From Emydura subglobosa (Eukaryota > Chordata > Testudines > Chelidae), in NCBI GenBank assembly GCA_007922225.1, contig ML679966.1, forward strand, positions 55,299,889-55,363,888: a stretch of 64,000 nt of DNA, in the 5' to 3' direction. Positions 44,481 to 56,568 of this stretch are shown here, piece by piece. Each line of letters starts with the position of its first letter. Position 1 is the stretch's first letter. The translations under genes were made by a program, and so were the position numbers. The notes below the pieces were generated by a model that was not told the origin of the DNA, ran no database searches, and was given only the letters and a program-made list of their open reading frames with translations.

Positions 44481-45320
44481 TTTCTTATCTGTTCTCCTCC
44501 TATAACCCATCCATTTTCCCTTGTGAACACCATCCCCAAAATATATTTCAGTACCTAAATACCTTTGAAAATCTAGTCCATAGAGCAAAACCAACCTGAA
44601 TAAAAGTTTTCCAGCATAGGGTCCAATCAACATGAAGGCTAAAGTAAGTGATTAATCAGCTTAGATGTTTTATTGAGATTTCTATTCTCACTTTGTTTCA
44701 CGTGCCACACATTGAAACTGATGCAGGAAGAGGAAGGCATATTGTGATACATCAGCAGTTAAGAAAATAATAAGGCTTTTTTTATTAGCTACTAGCTATC
44801 CTTTCATACCATATATCATTCATTCTGAATTATTATCATGCAGACTTCCTTGGAGTCTGCACACCCTGATGCCATGCTGCTTGACAATAAATTGTAAATT
44901 TATAATACTGTACATGATAGAAATAGCAGCATTGCATAAGCTGATGTAAAAAGGCTCCCCAGGGACTATGCTTGGAGGAGTTTTCCTTGTATGTCCTCCA
45001 AGTTTAGAAGGCAAATATAAGCAATAATCTATGATGAATTGTTATTGTTACAAGCGGTTATGTTGGACACACAGATTGCTCAGTTGCCTTCGCAACTTGG
45101 TAAATGGAGGTATCTGGTATAACCATGCTCCTTGAAATGTGCTATTAATATAGAGATATACATTACATTCTCCCCATTCTGGCTGAGCTGCTTTGGTGTA
45201 TCATGGGAGTTCCATGACCATAGTGCCTCCTGGGAGATGGAGTCCACCTAGGGAGTCCATCCTGTAGAGGAGCATGTCTCATTGGGCACTGCAGCAGCAT
45301 AGGATGTCATGGATTAATGT
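44481..45320. other. Unassigned DNA
   Basis: Nothing nameable. No gene seen. Confidence 0.45.
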
Positions 45321-45324
45321 TGAA

Positions 45325-45490
45325 CTGATCTGAAACAAAACATTGCGATTTGGTTCAACAAAACAAAATGTTTAGAGCCAGCCTATAACAACATTATGTT
45401 TTGATTTTCCCGTGGAAAATTTTGATTTTGCCAACTGTATTTTCCATGGAAAGAATGTTTTGATGGAAAATTCCCAAGCAGCCCAGAAAA
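45325..45490. repeat. GAAAATTT-type foldback repeat
   Basis: 'cgtggaaaattttgattttg', 'ttttccatggaaag' and 'gatggaaaattccc' mark the same family as 14985-15205. Confidence 0.5.
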
Positions 45491-46220
45491 TAGATTTTTT
45501 TAAAATAAAAAATTACATTCTTCCTTTATTTTCACCCCTCCAATTCCTTTACCTTAGATCTTACTTTAGATCCTCTTGTGCAGCTGACACATCGTGCAGT
45601 CCAGGTTGCCCATTGATTATGACTGCTTGCTAGTAATGGTATTTCTTCCCAGTGCATTCAATAGTCTCTGTCTTCTTCCAGTTTTTCTTTGGCCTCCCTT
45701 GCTTTCTTTCTTCCACTGGGTACACCATTCAATGCTTGCTCATCATGTCTTGAATCTTCCATACAGTGTAAATGTCTCAATTACCTGGGACTTTTTTCTT
45801 ATGATGTTTTTTAACATGTCCTGCATGACCTTGACTTTGCTGACTACATTGCGTTACTAAGTATGATGTGGAATGGGATTATTGCCCTTTCATCAGAGGT
45901 AGAACAGGAAGGAGCCAAAAGTGGATTGAAGGTAAATACATGGAAAAACAGGATTATTAAGGTAGGAGACCAGACAACTGATGCTAAGGTGTGCATGAAT
46001 GGAAAAAAAATCAAACAGAGTTCTACTGTCTGGGGAGTGAGATGGCATTTGAAGGTGACTTGAATAAAGATATTCATAGAATATGGATAGAAAAAGCAAA
46101 CACCATTCCCCCCCACTTCATGGAAAAACTAAAAGAAATAGCAGATAGTGGGCAGATGAAAATGAAAATGACTATAAATCATTTCTGACCTAAAATTATT
46201 TCAAAGTGATTTATGGTAAT
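45491..46220. other. Unassigned DNA
   Basis: Overlapping 60-90-codon frames occur on both strands at 45844-46188, with no domain. No recognised repeat. Confidence 0.4.
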
Positions 46221-46221
46221 A

Positions 46222-46415
46222 TCTTTCAAAAGCACCTAGGTCACTTTGAAGTCAAAGGCCTAAGGACCAAATATTTAAGGGTATTTGGTATCTAATTTTA
46301 AAAATTTGGCCATTAGACATTTAGGTTTATACATTCCATTCACTTCCAATGAGATGTTAGGTTACATTTGAAAAAGGATTTTGGCTCCTAAGTGACTTAG
46401 GTGCTTTTCAAAATT
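46222..46415. repeat. Foldback repeat with inverted ends
   Basis: The left arm 'tttcaaaagcacctaggtca' (46224-46243) and right arm 'tgacttaggtgcttttcaaa' (46393-46412) are inverted copies with few differences. About 150 bases lie between, including 'gacatttaggtttat'. It belongs with 1738-1925 and 27990-28205. Confidence 0.65.
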
Positions 46416-47822
46416 TTACCCTACATCATTTCTGACCTACAGTGTGTTACACTGGATTCCCACCCAGTCAAAACCTTCCATGTAGCAAGTACTTTTACTG
46501 AAGGAGTTAAAAGATGCATCTATTTTAGTCTTAATATGTCACTTCAATTTGATTTATTTGGATGAATCAGAACCACCTTAGAGTTCATGTGATCTTACTT
46601 AAACAGCTCACATAATAACACTTCAGTATCAAAGGAGACACTGTCAGATGGACAAACAGGACTAACATGCATAGAAAACTCTGAGCAGATATCGCATGAC
46701 CTGTTTTACATCATGAATATCTCTGGATATTTGCCATCCAAAGCAGCCCTCTTCCCAAAGGAAGAGGACAAACTGGACAGAAATTCTTGGATACCTTATA
46801 TCTGCTTCTAAGAGGGTTTCTAGGCTTTTGATTTAATCAAATGAATGGCAGAATTCATCTTTTTAATCTTCTAAATTCCATGGGCAAATTAAATGTTTTT
46901 TTCCTCTAAAAATAGCTGATATAATACAGTTTGATAAGTTGTACTAGAGTATGGATCATTATCAGTCAAGGCATGTTTCATGGGATTAAAAAAAAGAGAA
47001 TTAGTTACATACTAGGAAAATAATCCTCTTTCTACAATTGTAGAAATAATGAATGGCTGTCCGAAATCCTTTTTTGTTTGCTTTCTCCTTTTCACTTAGG
47101 TCATTTTTCATTACCTGAAGGCCCTTGGGAGTTTATTTTAGTCCCATCGGATTGTCAGATCCACAAAAGCAGTTTCTAATTGGCATTGATTTCAGGAAAG
47201 ATACCTGTCTGTTCAATCGTGAGGTGTGGATCATGTCAGGCTCTGTAAGTAGCATATGATGTGAACAGGAAGGCATTCACCTGACAGCTCCCTGCCTAAA
47301 GATAAATTGTCTATAGTTGTCATGATCTATAAAGATATTAGAGAGTTTTGGACTCTCTCTCTTTCTTTCTCTTTTAATTAGCATCTTTTGCCAAAATTTG
47401 TTCCAATGCCTGATAGAAAGTTTTATCAACAGGGCAGAGAGGAATTGGACACATATATAGTTTTCACACACATCATTCAATCAAATCTGGAGATCGTGGT
47501 AAAGTGGCCTATGTTGTTGGTAGCCCATCTCTACAAGGACTAAGAGTCACAGTGTAATATCTCCTTCCACCTGCCCCAAATTCCCCCTGTGAGAATTTGG
47601 AGGGAAGGCATGTTTAGTTCCATGGGAACTGAGGTAAAGAGAATAAGTAGATTAAATATGGATTCTTGTGGAATGAGCCAGGGGAAATGTAGACGAAAGG
47701 TTCCTATTCAACAGGATATGGGGGAACCTATATTATGCTCTCAGCCAGGAACACAATAGAGGAGGAGAGGTCTGGATTCCCCAGAGGGCTCATGTTCTCA
47801 CCAAACAGCTCTGTGAGCAGGA
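46416..47822. other. Unassigned DNA
   Basis: No gene and no nameable repeat. Confidence 0.45.
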
Positions 47823-47824
47823 AG

Positions 47825-48122
47825 GATGGTCTTGTAGTTAAGGTACAGAGCAGGGATTCAGTAGATCTATGTTCAGTTTATAGATCTGCAACAAACTTCA
47901 TATGTGATCTAGGGCAAGTCATTTAATCTCTCTGAGCCTCTGTAAAATAGGGTTAATAATACTTCCTTTCTCTTCCCCTTATGGTCTGTCTTGTCTATTT
48001 GGACAAAGAGACTGTCTTTAGGACAGAGACTTACTATCTTACTATGTTTTGCTCAGCACCTAACAAAACAAAAGATACTAGCTAGGGCCATTATGCAATA
48101 CCGTAATGCAAGTAATAAAATG
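47825..48122 (+). mobile_element. MIR/CORE-like SINE, nearly full length
   Basis: The order is a tRNA-like head with weak boxes (47828-47885), the core 'tgatctagggcaagtcattt', 'ctctctgagcctctgtaaaa', 'tagggttaataatacttcc', then the tail 'tgtcttgtctatttggac', 'ggacagagacttactatc', 'tttgctcagcacctaac' and 'ataccgtaatgcaag', ending AATAAAA. It is the best reference copy in the window, and shows that the isolated tails elsewhere belong to this SINE family. Confidence 0.8.
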
Positions 48123-50268
48123 CTTCATCCTTCATAGATTATGTTGCTCTAAAACATGAGCTGTAAATATCCTTCTAACAGTGCTGAGGCTCCCCATCAC
48201 TCAGGGAACCTCTTTGACTTTGGGTGTCACATCATTATCTGCCGTGACCCTGTCTTCATAAAGGTAATTTACAGAAAGTAGAATATTGAAATTGTGAAAG
48301 GCCTGTAAGCAAAATCATGGCTTGAGAAGTACTCAAAATACATCAGGCATAAACGTTACATAACATATTAAATGGCAGTGTTATTGATTAGGTATGTATA
48401 TAGAAAATACAGGACTTAATTCATCCCTGATCTAACTCTACTCAAATTAGAAAGAAACCAGAGGGAAATGAGTTTGTACAAGCAGAACAGAATGAAAAGG
48501 GATGGACATTCAAGTATTGTTGTTACACTAAGGTTGAATTTGACTCAGTAGATCTATTGGGTGAAATATTGGATTCATTGAATTGATTTGCCTAGCTTGA
48601 GTGCATGCTATTTGGATCAAAAAGAACTCAAATCCCCTGCATTTCCTTTATTCCTTTTAGAATCTTCTGACTGGTGATTATGGCTGGCCAAGCAGGCAGA
48701 GTGTTTCACGAGGCAGAACAGCATACGTACAAATGAAAAAAATCAAACACTTCAAGACTGGCTAGGTTTTGCTTTAAAGCTTTTATTGCTCAGGGTGTTG
48801 AGAAGGCAATATTTACAACTGACAAAACAAATGAGTCTTATCTTGCCATAAAATAAAACAGAAAAACTGCACTCCGGGCCACGACCTCAACCCTGTGGTG
48901 ACTAGGCATGAAGTCCCCCTTATTCCTCTCCTTCTTTCCCAGTCTCACCACACTGCTCTTGTATGCTCCTCCACGTGGAGCTGATGACCTGCTGCGGGCC
49001 ATAGAAGGCATGTCACTGCTGCTGTGGGAGCACTCTATTGCTCCAGTAGCAGATTGTGCTGCCTCGCTGCCCTGGGAGCCGTTTGCTTAGAAGCAAAGCA
49101 TGCTCAGGCTGTTGCTCCTGTCAGATTGCTCTGAGAGCTGGTGTTGATTGTTGTTACTCCATGGAAGGGTATGTAGCCTCGTAAAAAAAATATTTGTGTG
49201 TGTACCTACACTACCACTATAACATGCTCTGTCTGTGTATGTGTGGGGGGCAAGCTCTGTAGTGCTCAAGGCCCCTGAATTTTTCTTGAGAAATTGAGAC
49301 CCTAGAAAAACTAGAGCAAGGGGTGGTGACAGGAGGGAAAAGAAACAGTGAAGGCACTGACCAAAAGGATACCTCTCTCACTGTAAATTGTGCAGTTCTC
49401 TGATTCTCCCTCTCCTGTCTGACATAAGGAATGACACAGTTAACAAAAGTTGACATTTAAATAATCATCAAGGGGCATCTCATTTAACAACTCACTGAGA
49501 TGAATTGGGCAGTTCACATCTCACAGAACTATTGCATCAGGCTGTCTGAAGGCTCACATAGACATCTCTGCATCCGTTACAAACAGTTCACATTTTAAAA
49601 ATTCTCTTCAGAACCATAACAGCTAGAGAATTACTTTTTTAAAAATAAAACTTAGATTTAGGAGAGCAGGATAGTAGCTTCAGAGAAATGCTAGAATGGC
49701 ATATGGGCACATACTGATTTTTTCTGAGCCCTGGTCTCTCAAGGCACAATATGTGCTATGTTCTCTTTCCTGCCTGAAAACAGAAGGAATTTTATGTTCA
49801 TGAAGTGCAAGTTGACCGGTGTGCTAGAGGAAAAATTCTTGGATTGGAGGTCAAGCTGAGATGCTACTGAGAATCAGAGAAGCTGAGGAGTTCCTAGTCA
49901 GGCAGATTCAGGAAACACCAGTACCGCAGGTTCAAGCAAGAATGGAGTTGGCCATCAGGGAATCATAGAGAAAGGAAGTCAGAGGACTGACCTGGTAGTT
50001 CATAACCACCAGAGGCAGAAAGTCATGGAAGCATTCTACATGGCTAGGGACGGATAAGGATGGGCAGGCCATGGCCACCAGAGAAAAGAGGTCCAGGACA
50101 AATTCCACATAGAAGTTTCAAATCAAAATCAGGTCCTCAATGTGGAAAATTTAGAAGATACCTTTGAAGATCAGCAGGTTCAAGGGAATGGAGAGATGTA
50201 CAGGACACACATGTGGATGGAAGCGTGGGCCTGTCACTGTCTGGAGTGGCTCACAACTCTCAGTGCAT
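48123..50268. other. Unassigned DNA
   Basis: 'agcttttattgctcagggtg' near 48778 looks like a reversed polyadenylation region of an LTR, but no ends are readable. No gene seen. Confidence 0.4.
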
Positions 50269-50269
50269 A

Positions 50270-51215
50270 TTTCAGGGCAGACTGTCAGAAAACAGGGCAG
50301 GCACCCCAAACTGGTGGCGTGTTCTATAATTAGATTTCACTAAGCCAGTAACAAATATGAACTCCTGGATCACTATACCAGTCTTACCATGGAGTCACAG
50401 ACAGTTCTTTCAGACTTTCCAACCTACCTTGCTACCCAGTCAAACTGGTTTTTGTGAAAAAAGTCATTTAAACCAAAAATCACACCACATCAGGTTGCTC
50501 CCATCCAGTCATTTACTCCAGTCAGTGAAGAGACAGTCACTTACTGCAGATCAATTGGTACTCTACACATCTCACATTGAAGACAACACTGGTAGCCAAT
50601 TCTATAGTAAAGAAAGGTTTATTAGCTAAGAAAAAAGGATGAGAGTTATTGAGAGGTTAAAGCAGGTAAAATACAAGTACAGGTGAGTTACAGTTTATAA
50701 TTCCAAATTGTGGCAGTGATGTAATAAACTGCCAGTTTCCCAAAAGTCTCTCAGGGCTAGCCAGAATAACAGTGGAGAATCTCTGTCTTTTCATTCAATT
50801 ATTCCACCCTGTTAGAATCCAAACAGTGCAGAGATGAAGGATCTTTCATTGAAACCATTCTTATAACTTCTTCTCAAAGAAAACAAGCTGGCAGTGTCCC
50901 TACCCAAGTGGGCTTTTCCTTTGATGACTGAGAGTAAGGAATGCATTTTGATCTCCAGTCATCACACACAAAGACCACTTGCTTTGAAATTAGCACTTTT
51001 CTGTTAAAGTTCTTCATTTGAATTCCACAAGGCTTCTTCTGCATTTGATGGGTTATTAAGTTGCAGAAGTATTTACAATGTAAATGTTTGCCATTATTAT
51101 AACAGGATACAGATAACTAAAAACAATGAAAAACAATGTATGCAACATCCCTTTAGTTTTCAGGAAGTTTATACATTCGTATATATTTAACAGTTACTTT
51201 GATCTGTACTAATAC
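50270..51215 (-). mobile_element. LTR-like element, antisense
   Basis: 'accccaaactggtggcgtg' at the left side and a reversed polyadenylation-like region 'gaaaggtttattagctaag' at 50613-50631 mark the type. The layout resembles the LTR-like block at 20953-22081, where 'caagtttatttaactata' holds the same place. No retroviral frames are present. Ends are approximate. Confidence 0.5.
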
Positions 51216-51229
51216 ACAAGTGAATTAAC

Positions 51230-51930
51230 CTGGGGCTTTTGGCACGAGCTGACACTTGGTCTGCCAGCATCACAGGCCCAACCAGTAAGAAAATCAAGCT
51301 TGCCCACAAAGAGTTCCTCTGCTGTCCAAGGAAGATGAACAATCCTTGTTGGAGATTCAATACTCAGGAGAATCAAAAGAAAATACTGCAAGGAACAGGG
51401 GGACAATCGGAAAGCATGCTGCCTTCCTGGAGCAAAGATACCAGATGTCACTCTGAGATTAGATAGGCTTCTTGGATTGTCAAGGATCCATTGATGATGG
51501 TTATATCAGCACTAATGATACCATGTTGCAGGATACCTGGCAGAGAGTTGATGACTCTCAGAGAGTAGAAGGAACTTGGAATTATACTAAGAAAGAAGAA
51601 TGTCGAAGAAATCTTCTCTGAGATCCTTCCTGTCCCATAAACAAAGGAAGACAGAATGCAGAAGATTTCTGGAAGTTTACTGCTGGCTAGGTAAGTAGTG
51701 TAGGGTTTTGGTTTTGTGGAACATTGGGAACTTCTGTGGAGAAGAGGGCGCTGTATAATTTGGATAGTCTCCACCTCAGGGACCAATCTCCTCAGAGACA
51801 GGCTGACTAGAGTAGTTGGGGTGTGTGTGTAAACTAATAGTAAAAGGTGAGGGTAAAAATAGGGAAGATATGAGGGCTCAGCACAAAACTGAGATGTTGA
51901 GAACAAAATTAATCAAGGAACCAAAGCATA
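51230..51930 (+). pseudogene. CR1 LINE 5' region (probable ORF1-ORF2 leader)
   Basis: This 0.7 kb precedes the readable endonuclease of the long CR1 copy in the same orientation and without a visible break. I cannot recognise ORF1 motifs (no zinc knuckle, no esterase block). It is assigned to CR1 by position only. The minus-strand frame of 152 codons (51448-51906) has no domain. Confidence 0.5.
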
Positions 51931-52200
51931 TGAAGAGCAGAAATTCCTGAATGTCCTGTACACCAGTGCTAAGAGCCTGGGTAACAAACAAGAGGAATTG
52001 GAATTGCTCATTTATGAGCATGAATTCAATGTTGTTGATATTACTGAAACCTGGTGGAATGAGCCGCATGATTGGAATGTTAAAATCCATGGTGATAACC
52101 TATTTAGGAAGGACTAAGTAGACAAAAAGGGAGGAGGAGGGGCACTCTGTCAAACCAGCAGTCTGACCTGGTTTATAGGGGAAGTGAAGGCAGCTATACA
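51931..52200 (+). pseudogene. CR1 ORF2 endonuclease relic
   Basis: The plus strand encodes LYTSAKSLGNKQEELELLIY, then ITETWWNEPHDWNVKIHG, with the intact ITETWW catalytic glutamate block of the CR1 endonuclease, and LFRKD before a stop at 52118. The remainder of the domain is deleted or shifted, with the linker starting near 52240. Confidence 0.9.
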
Positions 52201-52239
52201 ATTTCCAAAATAATATATAACAACTGGAAGAAATGAGAA

Positions 52240-53660
52240 GCTGATAGTAATGTACATAAATCAGAATTGTAGAAAATTGATATGGGAAACAAAGGAGAAA
52301 TCTGTGGCCAGAGAGTTAAGGACAATGAGTTTTTGCTAAATATATTAGGAACAAAGAGAATCCTGACAATGGTAACTACTAGATGGAAATGGTAGAATTA
52401 TCAATAATAATGCAGAAAAGGCAGAAGTTTTCAATAAATATTTCTGGTTCTGTATTTGGGGAAAACAAGGATAGTATAGTCTCAACATATATTGATGATA
52501 ACACTCTTTCCATTCCACTAGTATCTCTGGAGTATGTTAAACGTAAGCTACTGAAGTTAGACATTTTAAAATCAGAAGTTCCAGATATATACATCCAAGA
52601 GTTTAAAAAGAGCTGACTTAGGTGCTCACTGGACTGTTAATGGTGATTTTTCAGTATGCTTTGAAGCACTGGGGAAGTTGCAGAAGACTGAAAGAAAACT
52701 AATGTGCTAATTTTTAAAAAAGGTAAAAAGGAGGATCTGGGTAGGCCCAATAGCCTGACATCAATCCCAGGCAAGATAGTAGAATGTCTGATTTAGGACT
52801 CAATTAATAAAGAATTAAAAGAGGATAATGTAATCAATGCAAATCCACATGGGTTTATGGAAAATAGATCCTGTCAAACTAACTGGATATCTTTTTTTGA
52901 TGAGATTACAAATTTGGTTGATAAGGGTAATAATGTTGATATAATAGATATCTGTGAGGCATTTGACTTGGTACTGCATGACATTTTGATTAAAAACCTA
53001 AAACAATATAAAATGAACAGAGCACACATTAAATGGATCAAAAACTGACTAACTGATAGGTCTCTCAGTATAATTGTAAATGGGGAATTGTCATCAAGTG
53101 GCTGTATTTCTAGTGGGGTTCTGCAGGATTGGTTCTTGGCCTTAAGTGCTAAATAATGAAAAGGCCAGGTCATTGAATCAGAGAGATCTGTTTTGTTTGG
53201 TAAACCGGGCACAAGCAAACAATACGTGGTTTTTTTCCCAACTAAATGTAAATTATACATCTATGAACAAAGAATACAGGCCTTATTTACAGAATGGGAA
53301 GCAGTGGGAAACAGTGACTATCCTGGGAAGCAGTGACTCTGAAGAAGATTTGGATAATCAGTTGAATATAAACACCAGTTGAAGTGGTGGATAATCAGTT
53401 GAATATAAACTCCAATGTGATGTTGTTGTCAAAATAGCTAATGAAATTCTGGGATCCGATAAACAGCAGAATCTTGAGGACTACAGAGATTGTTTTACCT
53501 CTGTATTTGGCACTGGTGCAACCATTGCTGAAATGCTATGTCCAGTTCTGCTGTCCACAGTTCAAGAAGCATATTGATCAATTGGAGAGGGTTTAGAGAA
53601 GAACACTAGAATGATTAAAGGATTAGAAATCATCTTATAGTGATAGACTCAAAGAGCTCA
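52240..53660 (+). pseudogene. CR1 ORF2 reverse transcriptase relic lacking the YXDD motif
   Basis: The linker (52240-52620), the fingers/palm text around HGFMENRSCQTNWI (52850-52890) and the block EAFDLVLHDILIKNLKQY (52955-53010) are readable. At 53139-53150 the text jumps from 'ttcttggc' straight to 'taaataatgaa', leaving out the stretch that carries NIFINDL and the FADD active site, which is present in the fragment at 31343. A 22-base unit is then duplicated (53352-53373 and 53389-53410). The C-terminal text continues to about 53660. It cannot encode an active enzyme. Confidence 0.9.
53352..53410 (+). repeat. 22-base direct duplication inside CR1
   Basis: The unit 'ggataatcagttgaatataa' plus 'ac' occurs at 53352-53373 and again, identical, at 53389-53410, a 37-base period. 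It is a local duplication private to this copy as far as can be judged here. Confidence 0.9.
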
Positions 53661-54052
53661 ATCTATTTAGCTTAGCAAAAAGAAGGTTAAGGTGGTATAT
53701 TGACTAAAGTCTGTAATGGGGAACAAATATTTAATAATGGTCATTTCAGTCTAGCAGAAAAAAGGTATATCATGATTCAATGGCTGGAAGTTGAAGCTAG
53801 ACACATTCAGACTGGAAATAAGGCGTAATTTTTTTACAGTGTGGGTAATTAACCATTGGAACAATTTACCAAGGTTGTGGTGGAGTCTCCATCATTGACC
53901 AATTTTAAATCAAAATTGGATATTTTTCTAAAAGATGTGCTCTAGGAATTATTTTGGGGGAGTTCTATGGTCTGTGTTATAGCGGAGGTCAAACTATATT
54001 ATCACAATTGTCCCTTCTGGCCTTTGAATTTATGAAATGGAATTTATGAAAG
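53661..54052 (+). mobile_element. CR1 3' end with terminal direct repeats
   Basis: 'ggaacaaatatttaataatg', 'gaaataaggcgtaa', 'ttaaccattggaacaattta' and 'tgtcccttctggcctt' lead to the element's end. The last bases hold 'gaatttatgaaat' and 'gaatttatgaaa', two copies of the short tandem repeat typical of CR1 3' ends, which lack a poly-A tail. This makes the copy at 51230-54052 the longest in the window. Confidence 0.85.
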
Positions 54053-54640
54053 TTTTTAAATAGGTTTAAATAGGAAAAAGCCATTTCACAACTTTCAGTA
54101 TTCTTTCTCTTACCCCAACATAATGCAGGTAGGATAATATTTGAAAAATGCACTTCAGCTAATTCTCTCTGAAATTATAATATTATTATTAATAATAATG
54201 CTTGTCAGTTATATAACTCTTTACATGTCAAAAGCACCGAATAGATATTATTTACTTAAAATGTGAACTTCAGTTTTGCCATCATGTAGTCTTGTTTGTC
54301 TCTCTGCAAATACAGAAAGACTGTCTGATCTACGACTTGGATTCAAAACCCAATGAAGTGAAAAGGAGGCCTTCCACTAATTTCAATGGCCTTCAGATCA
54401 GACACTTTAGAGTTAGGAGACTATGAGCTTTTAATTTATCTTACAATTATGCTGTCATTTTTTTGTATAATATACTAATGTGTAACATTGCTAACAGTGC
54501 TAAGGAAATTACTCCAATACACATCACCAATTATTGGTGGCAAGCTCCGTTTACTGTCTAATAATCTTATCTGTAGGTTATTCTGTTCCTTTCCTATCCA
54601 AGTGTTGATACTATGCAAATAGAATGAAAATATTTGGGGC
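54053..54640. other. Unassigned AT-rich DNA
   Basis: No gene is seen. 'ccactaatttcaatggcc' near 54375 recalls the short palindromic family. Confidence 0.4.
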
Positions 54641-54644
54641 TGGG

Positions 54645-54725
54645 TCTTCAGTTAGTGTAAATTGGCATAGTACAATAGAAATCAATGGAGTTACATGAGT
54701 TTATACTAGCTAAGGGTCTGGCCCA
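54645..54725. repeat. Short imperfect palindrome, 'caatgg' family
   Basis: 'gggtcttcagttagtgtaaa', 'gaaatcaatggagtt' and 'tatactagctaagggtctgg' form an imperfect inverted repeat around the centre. A closely similar arrangement lies at 61918-61998. Confidence 0.55.
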
Positions 54726-56394
54726 TTGTCTTCTCTTGTTAATGTATTGAATTTTTTATCAGAATCTCTGAATTCCATTATATGAACAAGATCCAGCTGT
54801 AATAACTGTGTCAGAGAATAGGAAGAAACTGATAGCAAATATTTTTTTTTTAAAAAGGCCTTTTTTCCCTGCTGGTGCTATCAACAAATCTGTGAAATAA
54901 CATTTTCTATTTTGTCATGGCTAAAAGGTTGCAGTTGTGGAAGTTTCAATTTTCTGTCTCCCTGACAAAATCAAAATGGGATCATTAATGGGAGGGAGTG
55001 GAGGATTGGAAAACATGATTTTTTTTATTTTTATTTCACCTCTAACCTAGAATAGAGAACTTGGGAAAAGTTTTGTGGGGAGTAAGTCTAGATTTTAAAA
55101 AACAAGCCAGAATTCACCAAGCTCAGTTTGTCTTGAAAACACAATTTATATCTATGGAAAATTTTAATGTTGAGAGTGGGGGCACGTGTCTGGGTGATTA
55201 AGAAAATTAAGAAACATTGAAAATAATAAAAGTAAATTAGTTGAAAGCCACCCTTTAGATTCTGCCACATGCTACCAGTTATTTATATTATGCAAAAGAT
55301 GGTTATTTCAAGAATAGGGAATTAATGTGCAAAGCCATTATTTTCTGTGCCCTGTGACTGGTGAGTATTTTGACATCCAGAAGTAAGAGGTTTACTTGCA
55401 GGAGCACAGAGGAGACTGAATATCAAAGCAAAAATATTTATATGAACAGCTTATGTAGTGCAACGGGAAAGTAAAATCAATGCATTAAGAGGAAGAGACA
55501 GAAGCACTAGTCCCTAAAGGGGCTAACAGCTTGTGAGGATGAGTCATAACACTTACAGGAGCAGAAATCTGGATGTACCTCCTCTTTATCTTAAAAAAAA
55601 AAAAAAAGGATTAAATACAGAAGATAGATTTTTCTGCAGAGGTAAAAAGGATGCCAGCACTGATAGGAATGTTTACTGCTTAGAGAGAATAACTCACAGT
55701 CAAAATAACTACCACTCAACTGAGCTCTTTCTGTCATTATGCCATTTTGTAGAAAGGAGAGAGAGTAGCATAAATCTGGGAAATTTGGTATAAAAATATT
55801 ATCAAGATTAAAAGTTGGCGATAACTTTGCTGTACTGCTCTGCTTCACATCTATTCATCTATCTATCTTTCTTTACTGTGCTCCTCTGAGATCTCACAAA
55901 CATGTGCCCTATCTACAGTAAGAAGTCCTGGTTATGTCTAGTTATTCCCTTGGTCCCTGAAGACATCCAGGCAGAGTGTGTGATTAAAAAACGTAATTTG
56001 TTTTAATTTTCTTTTTAATTATTATATTTTCTTGCCCTTCTTACTTTTTCCTCCTTTTTCTTCTTCCTTCTTCTTCCCACTCTGGCACTCAAAATTATCT
56101 AATTATGGGGTCGACTCTTGAGCCAGCTTGTGTAGGCATGGTGGGATCAAATGGAAAAGAAACATAATTCCACTACACCAGTGTAAGATTGTTTGCATCC
56201 TTTGAACTTGTTCCTGCAGAGACATACACACAAACTTGTTTTTACAAGCATCGAGTTTAGTGTTTACGATTATTACTAGGAACAAGGCCTTTATAAGATC
56301 TGCAGAAATAGTTGGGGAAAGTAAAACACTGAAGTAGGACATGTGTGAGGAACTGGGAGTTGACAAGCCCTGTAGAGATCCTAATCTCCACAAG
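54726..56394. other. Unassigned DNA
   Basis: There is an A run at 55592-55607 and a pyrimidine-rich run at 56030-56080. No gene or nameable repeat. Confidence 0.45.
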
Positions 56395-56568
56395 GTCCTG
56401 AGGACTTGTCTACACTTCAGACACTACAACAGCACAGCTATAGCACTGCAGCAATGGAAGGGGCTTTTCCATCACTGTAGTTAATCCCTCTCCTCAAAAG
56501 GTGGTAACTAGGTCGACAGAAGAATTTTTCCCTTGACCTAGCAATGTTAGGTGTAGACCAGGCCTGAG
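56395..56568. mobile_element. hAT-type MITE with target duplication
   Basis: The inner ends, 'gacttgtctacact' and 'aggtgtagaccagg', are inverted repeats. The 8 bases GTCCTGAG (56395-56402) and GGCCTGAG (56561-56568) match at 7 of 8 and are the likely target duplication. The interior includes 'aactaggtcgacagaag' and 'cttttccatcactgtag', a composition I recall from abundant sauropsid hAT MITEs. It does not code. Confidence 0.75.

Noticed and set aside
51448..51906. 152-codon minus-strand frame
   Set aside because: It lies antisense to the CR1 5' region and shows no recognisable domain.
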